Shown here: positions 34,054 through 41,259 of the stretch, piece by piece | Position numbering within the stretch: the first letter of the stretch is position 1 | Layout of the letters: each line of letters starts with the position of its first letter | Origin: Bacteroidaceae bacterium | GTDB lineage: Bacteria > Bacteroidota > Bacteroidia > Bacteroidales > Barnesiellaceae_A | Length of the DNA stretch: 41,259 nucleotides | Direction of reading: 5' to 3' | NCBI GenBank assembly: GCA_017531985.1 | Contig: JAFXJY010000025.1 | Span: forward strand, 1 to 41,259 | Position numbers and translations under genes: made by a program | The notes under the pieces: model-generated | Database searches by the model: none | What the model saw: only the letters and a program-made list of their open reading frames with translations | Told to the model about the DNA's origin: nothing

Positions 34054-35283
34054 TTATTTACCTTCGGCTACAAGACGTGCTATCTCAACAACAAGCTCCG
34101 AGGCCTTCTCCATCGATTGGATGGGTACATATTCATATCGACCGTGGAAGTTGACACCACCGGCAAAGATATTGGGACAAGGCAAACCCTTGAACGAAAG
34201 TTGGGCTCCATCAGTACCTCCTCGGATGGGTTTCACTTGCGGTTCTATATCGATGTTACGCATCGCTTGCGACACGAGGTCGATGATGTGAATAACAGGT
34301 TCAACCTTTTCACGCATGTTATAATACTGATCCTTCACCTCTACTTCAACACAACCGGGATATGTCTTGTTCAACTCCTCGGCAATGCGTTGAAGTTGCT
34401 CTTTACGAGCCTCAAAATGGGCACGATCGTGATCTCGAATGATATAGGCTATGGTCGACTGCTCAACATTACCCTCTATTGAAATAAGATGGAAGAATCC
34501 CTCATAGCCTTCGGTGTGTTGCGGAGTCTCCTCCTCAGGCAACATGCTTATATAACGATTGGCTATAAGCATCGAATTGATCATTTTATCCTTGGCCATT
34601 CCGGGATGTACGTTGCGACCCTTAAAGGTTATGCGTGCAACGGCTGCATTGAAATTCTCATATTCAAGTTCGCCTATTTCACCACCATCGAGTGTATATG
34701 CCCAGTCGGCTCCAAATGCTTCAACATCAAATTTGTGAGCACCTTGACCTATCTCCTCATCGGGATTAAATGCTACGCGTATCTTTCCATGTTTTATTTC
34801 GGGATGAGCCAGCAAATACTCCATCGCTGTCACTATCTCGGCAATACCTGCCTTATCGTCGGCTCCCAACAACGTCTTACCATTGGTAACTATCAGATCC
34901 TGACCGACATAATGGAGTAGCTCGGGGAACTCCGTAGGTCGCAACACGACATTCTCTTCGGCACACAATACAATATCGCCACCATCATACCCTTTGACAA
35001 TACGAGGCTGAACATTGCGTCCTGTCATGTCGGGGGCTGTGTCGAGGTGGGCAATAAATCCCACAGTAGGCAATGGTTTATCGGTGTTGGCAGGAAGTGT
35101 TGCCATCAGATAACCATTCTCGTCAAGAGTTATCTCAGTAAGACCTATACGACGCAACTCTTGTTCGAGAGCTTGTGCAAAGACCATCTGCCCGGGCGTA
35201 CTGGGCGTCATGTTGGTGAGTTCGTCCGACTGCGTGTCGAAACTCACATAGTGCAGAAATCTGTCAACTAATGTCATATTCAT
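34054..35283 (-). CDS. pepT: Peptidase T (tripeptidase)
   Basis: PepT is a cytoplasmic zinc aminopeptidase that removes N-terminal residues from tripeptides. The 409-residue protein belongs to family M20[18 protein letters not shown] holds the first metal ligand (His) and its Asp, [22 protein letters not shown] holds the bridging Asp, [17 protein letters not shown] has the Glu pair, and [23 protein letters not shown] is the C-terminal signature. The start and length match the family. It is the first gene of a pepT-miaA pair with its own promoter, divergent from the endonuclease gene. Confidence 0.95.
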   Translation of the reverse strand: MNMTLVDRFLHYVSFDTQSDELTNMTPSTPGQMVFAQALEQELRRIGLTEITLDENGYLMATLPANTDKPLPTVGFIAHLDTAPDMTGRNVQPRIVKGYDGGDIVLCAEENVVLRPTEFPELLHYVGQDLIVTNGKTLLGADDKAGIAEIVTAMEYLLAHPEIKHGKIRVAFNPDEEIGQGAHKFDVEAFGADWAYTLDGGEIGELEYENFNAAVARITFKGRNVHPGMAKDKMINSMLIANRYISMLPEEETPQHTEGYEGFFHLISIEGNVEQSTIAYIIRDHDRAHFEARKEQLQRIAEELNKTYPGCVEVEVKDQYYNMREKVEPVIHIIDLVSQAMRNIDIEPQVKPIRGGTDGAQLSFKGLPCPNIFAGGVNFHGRYEYVPIQSMEKASELVVEIARLVAEGK

Positions 35284-35315
35284 AGCGTTATTTTATTCAA
35301 TATAAACGAGTACTG

Positions 35316-35323
35316 CAAAGGTA
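35316..35323 (-). promoter_or_regulatory. -7 box for pepT-miaA
   Basis: The minus strand reads TACCTTTG, a match to TAnnTTTG, 32 bases before the pepT ATG at 35283. It is 14 bases from the oppositely directed box at 35338, so the two promoters overlap. Confidence 0.55.
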
Positions 35324-35337
35324 CAATATTTTTTTCG

Positions 35338-35345
35338 TACATTTG
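35338..35345 (+). promoter_or_regulatory. -7 box for the endonuclease gene
   Basis: TACATTTG matches TAnnTTTG, 56 bases before the ATG at 35402. Divergent partner of the pepT box. Confidence 0.55.
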
Positions 35346-35401
35346 CATTCTCAACACTACGAATATAAAAATTCATACAAGAAAATAACAAAATAGCAGA
35401 A

Positions 35402-36235
35402 ATGAATCGCACAAAATCGATAAAACGACAGGCAATAGTCTTGCCCCTACTACTAATCGCTATGCTACTCATAGGTAGCTGCGGTGAAGCAAAACTCAAA
35501 CTCAACAAGCCTCCTCATGCATACGAAGGAACACGACTGACAACTCACGTCAACGATCTCGACATGGCTCACACAGGCAAAGGCACTTCTTCGCAAATCA
35601 TTCGCCATCCGGGACACACTCTATCATACAACAACAATTGGCGATTGCCCAACTGGGTAGCTTATGAACTCACCCGGGAAGAGACCGATGGTAATGTGGA
35701 ACGTACCGATTGGTTTGACGAAGACCCACAAGTGCATGGCACTCGGGTAAGGCACTCGGACTACACAAACAGCGGATTTGATCGCGGACATATGGCTCCT
35801 GCCGGAGACATGAAATGGGACAAGCAAGCCATGATTGCATCATTCTACATGAGCAACATATGTCCGCAAGTACATGCCCTCAATGCCGGAATATGGAACA
35901 CTCTCGAAAACAAAGTCCGCACTTGGGCCAAACGCGACAGTGCAATTATCATCGTCAGCGGTCCCATCGTACCGCAACAACACATGACCATTGGGCGAAA
36001 CAACGTGGCAGTACCTACTCACTTCTACAAAATCATAGCATCACCCTATAACAATTCACCTCGTGGCATCGCATTCATCATGCCCAACGAAGATTGTGAA
36101 CTGCCTCTATATAAATATGCAGTTACTATCGACAGTGTAGAGAGTCGTACCGGAATAGATTTTCTTTACAACCTACCCGACTCGCTCGAAAACTATATCG
36201 AACAAAACTATGACTTAAAAGCATGGCAATTGTAA
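35402..36235 (+). CDS. DNA/RNA non-specific endonuclease (NUC1 family lipoprotein)
   Basis: The 277-residue protein has a signal peptide and lipobox LLIGSC, with lipidated Cys27, so it should be a surface or periplasmic lipoprotein. The nuclease domain has the catalytic DRGHMAPAGDM (His130), the metal-binding region MSNICPQVHALNAGIWNTLE (about 151-170) and VVSGPIVPQ-like segments. NUC1 enzymes cut DNA and RNA without strong specificity in nutrient scavenging or as toxins; a neighbouring immunity gene was not found. Length is normal. It is transcribed divergently from pepT. Confidence 0.88.
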   Translation: MNRTKSIKRQAIVLPLLLIAMLLIGSCGEAKLKLNKPPHAYEGTRLTTHVNDLDMAHTGKGTSSQIIRHPGHTLSYNNNWRLPNWVAYELTREETDGNVERTDWFDEDPQVHGTRVRHSDYTNSGFDRGHMAPAGDMKWDKQAMIASFYMSNICPQVHALNAGIWNTLENKVRTWAKRDSAIIIVSGPIVPQQHMTIGRNNVAVPTHFYKIIASPYNNSPRGIAFIMPNEDCELPLYKYAVTIDSVESRTGIDFLYNLPDSLENYIEQNYDLKAWQL

Positions 36236-36291
36236 CAAGCTGTAGGTTTATTGCTTTTCGCACAAGTATTAGGAGGTGTGTCAAAATATAA

Positions 36292-36558
36292 ATTCTTGAA
36301 CGCGGAGTCTTCTGGAATTGTGGCTCATTGAAAGAAATCACTATCCCTCAGAATGTGATAACAATGGGCGAATATCTTTTTTTCAGATGCAACAACCTTA
36401 CCGACATTTACAATTATGCTGTTGTTCCGCAGAATATACCACCCATCCATCATAACATGTCGCAAATAACCCTTCACGTGCCGGCACAATCGGTAGAGGC
36501 TTACAAAAACGCCCATTACTGGCGTGAGATGAAAGTAGTACCCATCGAGACAGAATAA
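36292..36558 (+). pseudogene. Remnant of a BspA-like leucine-rich repeat protein
   Basis: An open frame from just after a TAA at 36289 encodes GVFWNCGSLKEITIPQNV, then LFFRCNNLTDIYNYAVVPQN and a terminal segment ending PIETE. This is the last LRR_5 repeat and C-terminal cap of a BspA-like surface protein. No signal peptide or upstream repeats exist, and the nuclease gene ends only 57 bases before. The rest must have been lost. The TTG at 36328 is not a credible start. The upstream sequence GGTGTGTCAAAAT resembles half of the palindrome at 171-209, hinting that an IS event removed the gene. Confidence 0.7.
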
Positions 36559-36605
36559 TATTGCACTTTTATCACAAGTGCTTTCACCAATTCGGTTTCA
36601 TTGCG

Positions 36606-36613
36606 TATCTTTG
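36606..36613 (+). promoter_or_regulatory. -7 box for mnmE
   Basis: TATCTTTG matches TAnnTTTG exactly, 52 bases before the ATG at 36666. It lies between the LRR remnant and mnmE. Confidence 0.6.
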
Positions 36614-36665
36614 CACAACAAATAAAACAAGACATGTTTTGTCCCTCCTAAACAACTCTACAATA

Positions 36666-38078
36666 ATGATGATAACCAACGACACCATTTGTGCCATAGC
36701 TACACCATCAGGCACCGGAGGCATTGCAGTCATCCGCATCAGCGGAAACCAAGCTATTCCTCTATGTAACAAGATATTCAACCCACACAATCAGAACAAA
36801 AGCCTCCTCACACAACCGGCCAACACCACACTCTACGGAACTATACAAGACAACGACCAACTCATAGACGAAGTTGTAGCCACAATATTCCGAACCCCAC
36901 ACTCATTCACAGGCGAAGACACGGTCGAGATAGCTTGCCACGGTTCGCTGTACATACAACAACGCATCATAACCCTGCTATTGGCAGCAGGCTGTCGCAT
37001 GGCCGAGCCGGGAGAGTTTACCCGTCGAGCCTTTGCCTCGGGACGCATAGACCTATCGCAAGCCGAAGCCGTAGCCGACCTCATTGCAGCATCGTCGGCA
37101 GCTGCTCACCGATTAGCCATGAATCAGATGAGAGGTCAGTTCAGCCAACGCCTCTCACAACTACGCATGCAACTACTACACTTCGCATCACTCATCGAGC
37201 TCGAACTCGATTTCAGTGAAGAAGACGTACAATTTGCTGACCGCACACAACTCATACAACTCACACAAGAAATCAGGCACGAAATAAGCCGACTGGCACA
37301 CTCATTCGCCGTAGGAAACGCCATCAAAAACGGTATTCCCGTAGCCATTGTTGGTGAAACCAATGCCGGAAAATCGACACTGCTCAATCGCCTTGTACAC
37401 GATGAACGGGCTCTCGTTAGCGATATTCACGGCACTACTCGCGACGTCATCGAAGACACCATCACCCTCAATGGAACATTATTCCGATTTATCGACACAG
37501 CCGGCATACGCGAAACATCCGACACGATAGAGAACATGGGCATAGAACGCACCTTCGACAAGCTCACACACAGCGAAATAGCTATATGGCTCATCGATAG
37601 TACAACCTCCATCGATAACATAACTCAACTATCACAACGCATACTTCCTCTATGCCAAGACAAACAACTCATCATAGCATTTAATAAAACCGACCTTATA
37701 GACAACGAACAACACTCAAAAATAAACACACTGGCCACCGAACTAACCACCCATCACCCCAACGCAGCAACACTACATATATCGGCCAAGAACGACCAAG
37801 GAATAGACCGACTGGAACAACAACTCATCACCGCTGCACAACTACCCAATAGTGACAACAATGATGTAATAGTAACCAATGCACGCCACCACAACGCCCT
37901 ACTGCTCGCACTCGATTCCATCAGCCGCGTAGCCGACGGACTCGCCACCGGCATACCATCCGACTTCGTAGCACAAGACATCCGCGAAACAATGCACCAC
38001 CTCGGCGAAATAACCGGCGAAATCTCCACCGATGACATCCTCGGATCAATATTCTCAAAATTCTGTATAGGAAAGTAA
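36666..38078 (+). CDS. mnmE: tRNA modification GTPase MnmE
   Basis: MnmE, with MnmG, modifies U34 of certain tRNAs at C5. The protein is 470 residues from the ATG at 36666; the frame is open further upstream but the -7 box at 36606 excludes those starts. It has the N-terminal folate-binding domain (about 1-125), a helical domain and an inserted GTPase domain: G1 GETNAGKST (about 230-238), G2 GTTRD, G3 DTAGIRET and G4 NKTD. It ends with the catalytic CIGK. The last 18 bases, TTCTGTATAGGAAAGTAA, encode the conserved FCIGK end, which is the integration target of SGI1-type islands elsewhere. Confidence 0.96.
   Translation: MMITNDTICAIATPSGTGGIAVIRISGNQAIPLCNKIFNPHNQNKSLLTQPANTTLYGTIQDNDQLIDEVVATIFRTPHSFTGEDTVEIACHGSLYIQQRIITLLLAAGCRMAEPGEFTRRAFASGRIDLSQAEAVADLIAASSAAAHRLAMNQMRGQFSQRLSQLRMQLLHFASLIELELDFSEEDVQFADRTQLIQLTQEIRHEISRLAHSFAVGNAIKNGIPVAIVGETNAGKSTLLNRLVHDERALVSDIHGTTRDVIEDTITLNGTLFRFIDTAGIRETSDTIENMGIERTFDKLTHSEIAIWLIDSTTSIDNITQLSQRILPLCQDKQLIIAFNKTDLIDNEQHSKINTLATELTTHHPNAATLHISAKNDQGIDRLEQQLITAAQLPNSDNNDVIVTNARHHNALLLALDSISRVADGLATGIPSDFVAQDIRETMHHLGEITGEISTDDILGSIFSKFCIGK
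38061..38078 (+). other. mnmE 3' end as a potential attachment site
   Basis: TTCTGTATAGGAAAGTAA is the conserved end of mnmE. The same codons form attB for Salmonella genomic island 1 and its relatives. The AT-rich accessory segment begins directly after. I saw no second copy in 38079-41259 and no integrase in the window, so integration here is a hypothesis. Confidence 0.35.
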
Positions 38079-38156
38079 CTAACGCCCTCTAATGCACACT
38101 AACAAACGCTAACGCCTACAAATAGCGACATAAATTTCCACAAAAATAGACGAATA

Positions 38157-38188
38157 AATCCCGAAAGTTAGACTCGACTTTCGGGATT
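38157..38188 (+). terminator. Terminator of mnmE
   Basis: AATCCCGAAAGT at 38157-38168 pairs perfectly with ACTTTCGGGATT at 38177-38188 around an 8-base loop, followed by TTTT. It lies 79 bases past the mnmE stop codon. Confidence 0.9.
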
Positions 38189-38230
38189 TTTTATGCTTTA
38201 ATGTCTTCAACAAAAATATCTCACCAAGTT

Positions 38231-38280
38231 TGCAATGGTGTGCAATGAGGTGCAATGGAGTGCAACGAGCTGCAATAAAA
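38231..38280 (+). repeat. Five phased 10-bp repeats (TGCAAtGrrG)
   Basis: Five units start at 38231, 38241, 38251, 38261 and 38271, each beginning TGCAA, with no gap: TGCAATGGTG, TGCAATGAGG, TGCAATGGAG, TGCAACGAGC, TGCAATAAAA. The 10-base period puts them on one helix face. They are not a CRISPR, because units abut and are too short. They lie 170 bases ahead of the HTH gene, so they could be an excisionase or integrase arm-site array, or an operator. Confidence 0.7.
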
Positions 38281-38448
38281 TGGCGAAGAGAATTGTACTT
38301 TCTACTATAAAGGCATTGGTTGTCGGTGGCGAAAGTCGTTCACAATTTTTTTAACAAAAAATCACCAATTCATAAACCTTATCACTAACGCCCCTCTACT
38401 CTTAATATGAAAAGATTGCCAAATTGTTTAACTTAAAATTTTAAAACT

Positions 38449-38811
38449 ATGACAATGCAAGAAAAAACTTTATCATTTGAGCAGCTACCAGAGCTCATTC
38501 AAAATCTGGTAGAGAGAATCGAAGCACTCGAAAAGACAGTTCGCGAGAAGCAGCAACCTCAACCACTCGAAGGAGATTTGATGAGCGTGGAAGATCTGTG
38601 CAAACTACTTGGCAAATCCAAATCTGCGGTGTACCGAACGGTGAGGTGTCACGACATTCCGTTTATCCGCCAAGGTAACCGATTGCACTTTGACCAACCG
38701 ACAATCAAGAAATGGCTTAAGAAGAAACAAAATATTGAGTGCATCACCAATATGGAAGAGTTCAAAAAGTTTATGACACCCGAACCATGGCGATATAGAA
38801 ACAGTAGATAG
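38449..38811 (+). CDS. Excisionase-like helix-turn-helix protein
   Basis: The 120-residue protein has an N-terminal coiled-coil segment (about residues 9-35, LSFEQLPELIQNLVERIEALEKTVREK) and a MerR/HTH_17-type DNA-binding domain (about 45-92): LMSVEDLCKLLGKSKSAVYRTVRCHDIPFIRQGNRLHFDQPTIKKWLK. Such proteins are common in Bacteroidales mobile elements and are named excisionase-like or AlpA-like. They bind DNA and control excision or transcription of nearby genes. The phased repeats 170 bases upstream are a natural target. The neighbours on the right are DNA methyltransferase genes. No integrase was seen in the window. Confidence 0.75.
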   Translation: MTMQEKTLSFEQLPELIQNLVERIEALEKTVREKQQPQPLEGDLMSVEDLCKLLGKSKSAVYRTVRCHDIPFIRQGNRLHFDQPTIKKWLKKKQNIECITNMEEFKKFMTPEPWRYRNSR

Positions 38812-38844
38812 CAAAGTGGGTTGATGAATTAGACTAAGATTGAA

Positions 38845-38864
38845 AAGGCGACTTCGGTTGCCTT
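38845..38864 (+). terminator. Terminator of the HTH gene
   Basis: AAGGCGAC at 38845-38852 and GTTGCCTT at 38857-38864 form an 8-pair stem (one G-T pair) around TTCG, followed by GTTTTTTT. A typical factor-independent terminator, so the methyltransferases must have their own promoter. Confidence 0.88.
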
Positions 38865-38971
38865 GTTTTTTTGTCCATATTTGGCGGCACAATATTACCT
38901 CTTCTACCTTATATTTATAAGATTGTTCACAAACTTTTTAGCAAGAGCATATCAATCTGACAAATTTTACT

Positions 38972-38979
38972 TATTTTTG
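38972..38979 (+). promoter_or_regulatory. -7 box for the methyltransferase genes
   Basis: TATTTTTG matches TAnnTTTG, 114 bases before the ATG at 39094. A second, weaker box (CAACTTTG) lies nearer, at about 39047-39054. Confidence 0.45.
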
Positions 38980-39012
38980 TATGTTGGAAGTTTTGTATCC
39001 GTGCAAATTATT

Positions 39013-39035
39013 TTGTCAATTGTCATAAGTTGTCA
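39013..39035 (+). repeat. Three TTGTCA motifs upstream of the methyltransferases
   Basis: TTGTCA occurs at 39013-39018, 39020-39025 and 39030-39035. A reverse copy, TGACAA, is at 38958-38963, on the other side of the -7 box. The spacing of the direct copies is 7 and 10 bases. A regulator of the methyltransferases could bind here. Confidence 0.35.
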
Positions 39036-39093
39036 AAATCAACACACAACTTTGCAACCAGAAAATATGATGAACCGAACTAATAGGATATAA

Positions 39094-40164
39094 ATGAATA
39101 CAAAAAAATATAATGTTTTAGATTTATTTTGTGGCTGTGGTGGCTTGTCTAAAGGTTTTGAAATGGCAGGATACCACATTCTATTGGGTGTGGACTTTAA
39201 TGCACCTGCCCTAAAAACATATGAAGCAAATCACAAAGGAAGTAAAACATTATGTGGTGATTTATCCTCTTTAGAAACATTCCAGACCATAGATTCGTTA
39301 GTTGAAGATAACAATGTGGATGTCATTATTGGCGGTCCGCCTTGTCAAGGCTTCAGTCTTACAGGCCCCCGTAATTTTGAAGACGAACGAAATAAACTCT
39401 ACCTTGCGATGATAGAGGCTATAAAAAGATATAAGCCTAAGGCGTTCGTGATCGAAAATGTCCCTGGTATGGCTACCCTATATAAAGGTGAAGTAAAGAA
39501 GGAAATTATCAAACGATTAACTGCTATGGGATATGAGGTTAATTGTCAAATCTTGTGTGCAGCCGACTATGGAGTGCCTCAAATGCGTAAGAGGTTGGTA
39601 TTTGTTGGTTTGAAAAATGGTGAAACATTTGACTTTCCCGCACCAACTCACACTCCTGACGCATATATTACTTGCGAACAAGCCATAGGAGACTTACCAA
39701 GCCTAGAAACCTCATTGGGAGCAGATATTTCAGAATATGAGAGAGAGCCTATTACGGATTACCAACGATTAATGCGAGGAGATTGTCGCATTTTGCATAA
39801 TCATAAAGCGATAGACCACAAAGATTTTGTGAAGGCAACAATTGCATTGGTTCCAGATGGAGGTAACTATAAAGACTTACCTCAAGGTGTAGGCGAAAGT
39901 CGCAAATTCAATATGGCATGGACACGCTATTGTAGTTATAAGCCGTCAAGAACGATTGATACAGGCCATCGTAATAACTTCCACTACAAATGGAATAGAT
40001 GTCCAACTGTTCGAGAAAGTGCACGTCTACAATCTTTCCCCGATGATTTCGTTTTCATTGGGACAAAGACCCAACAAGATCGACAAGTTGGAAATGCAGT
40101 ACCATGTCTAATGGCAAAAGCAATAGGCGAACAAATATTGAAGTGTATTAGTAAGAGGAAGTAA
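39094..40164 (+). CDS. DNA (cytosine-5-)-methyltransferase
   Basis: This 356-residue enzyme adds a methyl group to C5 of cytosine in a specific DNA sequence. All motifs are present: I LDLFCGCGGLSKGF (residues 9-22), IV GGPPCQGFS with catalytic Cys84, VI IENV (Glu121-Asn122), VIII PQMRKRLVFVG, IX RESARLQSFPDDF and X QVGNAVP. The target-recognition region between VIII and IX is short. The AT-rich codon use (TTA, AAA, ATA) differs from the core genes to the left. Stop and start of the next gene abut (TAA ATG), so both are one operon. Confidence 0.95.
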   Translation: MNTKKYNVLDLFCGCGGLSKGFEMAGYHILLGVDFNAPALKTYEANHKGSKTLCGDLSSLETFQTIDSLVEDNNVDVIIGGPPCQGFSLTGPRNFEDERNKLYLAMIEAIKRYKPKAFVIENVPGMATLYKGEVKKEIIKRLTAMGYEVNCQILCAADYGVPQMRKRLVFVGLKNGETFDFPAPTHTPDAYITCEQAIGDLPSLETSLGADISEYEREPITDYQRLMRGDCRILHNHKAIDHKDFVKATIALVPDGGNYKDLPQGVGESRKFNMAWTRYCSYKPSRTIDTGHRNNFHYKWNRCPTVRESARLQSFPDDFVFIGTKTQQDRQVGNAVPCLMAKAIGEQILKCISKRK

Positions 40165-41259
40165 ATGAGCAAGAAAAATATAAATACTATTGACTTGTTC
40201 GCCGGATGTGGCGGATTATTGGATGGCTTTATGCTAGCAGGAGGCTACAACTCTCTTGCTTGTGTGGAGTGGGAAAAATATCCATGCGCCACATTATCCC
40301 ATAGACTAAAGACAAGATGGGGTCATAGTAATGCTAATAATGAGGTTGTAAGATTTGACATCCAACGTACCGACGAACTCTTTGCGGGTTTTAACGACGA
40401 AGAATATGGATTGCATCCAGGCTTGGATGCCCTTGTTGGAAAACACAAAGTGGATGTTATTATAGGCGGACCGCCGTGTCAAGCATACTCATTAGCCGGC
40501 AGAATCAGAGACGTTAATGGAATGAGGAATGATTATAGAAATTACTTGTTCGAAAGCTATCTTAAAGTAGTTTCTCATTATCAGCCCAAATTCTTTGTCT
40601 TTGAAAATGTTGTAGGTATGTTGAGCGCCACACCAGATGGAACTCCAATTATCAACAAAATCAAGGAGGCGTTTGATAATGCAGGATATGCGGTTATAGA
40701 TGACTTCAAGGAAGCTCTATTTGATGTTGCAGATTTTGGCATACCTCAGCATCGTCAGCGTGTTATCATCCTTGGGGTAAATAAATCATACTTCGATAAA
40801 GATGAGGCAATAACGCATAAAATTATTAGCGAATTTTACACATTATTGGCATCTAATCGAGGCGTAATGAAAACCGTAAAAGATGCTATTGGAGACTTGC
40901 CTATATTAAGGCCTAGCCGAGAAGTCACAAACAAGGATGGCAAGAAATACTCGCATACTCCTATCGTAAGTGATGGTGTACTAAATCACACTCCACGATT
41001 TCATAGTGAGCGAGATATAAGTGTGTTTAAACTTCTTACTGAAGATATTGCGACCGGTCAGAATAAGTATATTACAACTACTGCATTAAAGGAATTATAT
41101 ACGAATATTACAGGCAAAAAGAGTAATATACATAAATTCTATGTGCTACGATGGGATGAGCCAAGCAATACCATCCCGGCTCATCTTTACAAAGATGGCC
41201 TGCGACACATTCATCCAGACCCTCAACAAGTTCGTAGCATTACTGTTCGTGAGGCTGCA
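40165..41259 (+). CDS. Second DNA (cytosine-5-)-methyltransferase (partial, right edge)
   Basis: An open frame of 365 codons runs from the ATG at 40165 to the window end. It has motif I IDLFAGCGGLLDGF (residues 9-22), motif IV GGPPCQAYS with catalytic Cys105, motif VI FENV (Glu147-Asn148) and motif VIII PQHRQRVIILG (about 194-204). The segment IPAHLYKDGLRHIHPDPQQVRSITVREAA looks like the start of motif IX, so only motif X and the tail are missing. It differs from the first enzyme in the region between motifs I and IV, which has about 20 extra residues, and in the long recognition region. Two tandem C5 methyltransferases suggest a restriction-modification or defence system whose other genes lie to the right. 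Confidence 0.93.
   Translation, partial: MSKKNINTIDLFAGCGGLLDGFMLAGGYNSLACVEWEKYPCATLSHRLKTRWGHSNANNEVVRFDIQRTDELFAGFNDEEYGLHPGLDALVGKHKVDVIIGGPPCQAYSLAGRIRDVNGMRNDYRNYLFESYLKVVSHYQPKFFVFENVVGMLSATPDGTPIINKIKEAFDNAGYAVIDDFKEALFDVADFGIPQHRQRVIILGVNKSYFDKDEAITHKIISEFYTLLASNRGVMKTVKDAIGDLPILRPSREVTNKDGKKYSHTPIVSDGVLNHTPRFHSERDISVFKLLTEDIATGQNKYITTTALKELYTNITGKKSNIHKFYVLRWDEPSNTIPAHLYKDGLRHIHPDPQQVRSITVREAA

Larger units (their letters stand above)
38078..38400. repeat. Dispersed CTAACGCC repeats
   Basis: ACTAACGCCCTCTAATG at 38078, GCTAACGCCTACA at 38108 and ACTAACGCCCCTCTACT at 38384 are related copies in the first 325 bases of the accessory segment. The first and third are nearly identical over about 16 bases and flank the terminator and the phased repeats. 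Confidence 0.5.
38079..38448. other. Intergenic region at the start of the accessory segment
   Basis: The 370-base gap between mnmE and the HTH gene contains no open frame worth naming. It holds three CTAACGCC-type repeats, the mnmE terminator, five phased 10-bp repeats and an AT-rich stretch (38341-38448). No TAnnTTTG box was recognised for the HTH gene. Confidence 0.6.
38812..39093. other. Intergenic region upstream of the methyltransferases
   Basis: The 282-base gap contains the terminator of the HTH gene at 38845, a -7 box at 38972 and three TTGTCA motifs at 39013-39035. An open frame that spans 38863-39093 is rejected as a gene because of its composition. Confidence 0.5.

Noticed and set aside
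36561..36665. N-terminal extension of MnmE
   Set aside because: It precedes or overlaps the -7 box at 36606 and does not resemble the family. The start MMITNDTICAIATPSGTGG is canonical.
38231..38280. CRISPR-like repeat array
   Set aside because: Units are 10 bases, abut without spacers and are only five in number. No cas gene is present.
38863..39093. 76-codon open frame ahead of the methyltransferases
   Set aside because: It starts inside the terminator of the HTH gene, is dominated by AT-rich non-coding composition and has no recognisable domain.

Overview
The window is about 41 kb of a Bacteroidales (Bacteroidota) chromosome. The evidence is the TAnnTTTG -7 promoter boxes in front of most transcription units, the near absence of Shine-Dalgarno sequences, complete nqrABCDEF and rnfBCDGEA operons, a korDABC oxidoreductase operon in the Bacteroidales gene order, a Bacteroidota-type porin, and a large exported protein with a type IX-like C-terminal sorting domain. 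I cannot fix the genus from sequence alone. A gut lineage near Barnesiellaceae or Muribaculaceae is a guess.

Layout. 1-210: left edge, with the first 28 codons of what looks like an ISAon1-type transposase protein and a near-perfect palindrome. 299-6172 (minus): the Na+-translocating NADH:quinone reductase operon. 6438-10812 (minus): a glycosyltransferase, a umuDC-type mutagenic polymerase pair and an exported alpha/beta hydrolase. 10995-13591 (plus): a PhoB/PhoR-like two-component system whose promoter carries an 11-bp-spaced direct repeat. A related but decayed peptide-like element follows each of its two genes. 13985-16536: an AMP-forming acyl-CoA ligase and a xanthine phosphoribosyltransferase. 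16621-25036 (plus): porin, solute-binding protein, RseC-like protein and the rnf operon, packed so tightly that one long transcript is possible. 25231-27955: ferredoxin-dependent 2-oxoacid oxidoreductase korDABC behind a leader with two mutually exclusive hairpins. 28178-31309: a large exported multidomain protein. 31633-33036: NhaD antiporter. 33153-35283 (minus): miaA and pepT. 35402-38078 (plus): a NUC1 endonuclease lipoprotein, an LRR gene remnant and mnmE. 38079-41259: an AT-rich accessory segment starting exactly at the 3' end of mnmE, with phased 10-bp repeats, an excisionase-like HTH protein and two directly abutting cytosine-C5 DNA methyltransferases, the second cut by the window end.

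How the genes fit together. KorDABC oxidises 2-oxoacids and reduces ferredoxin. Rnf moves electrons from ferredoxin to NAD+ and exports cations. Nqr oxidises NADH with quinone and exports Na+. NhaD exchanges Na+ for H+. About 17 of 41 kb therefore belongs to one redox and Na+ circuit, all in the conserved core.

The best candidates for something new are: the accessory segment at the 3' end of mnmE (a known integration site for SGI1-type islands in enterobacteria) with its 10-bp helically phased repeats and paired methyltransferases; the competing hairpins ahead of korD; the repeated peptide-like elements flanking the histidine kinase gene; and the 11-bp-spaced, Pho-box-like repeats at the response regulator and nhaD promoters. 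No tRNA, rRNA or CRISPR array was recognised.
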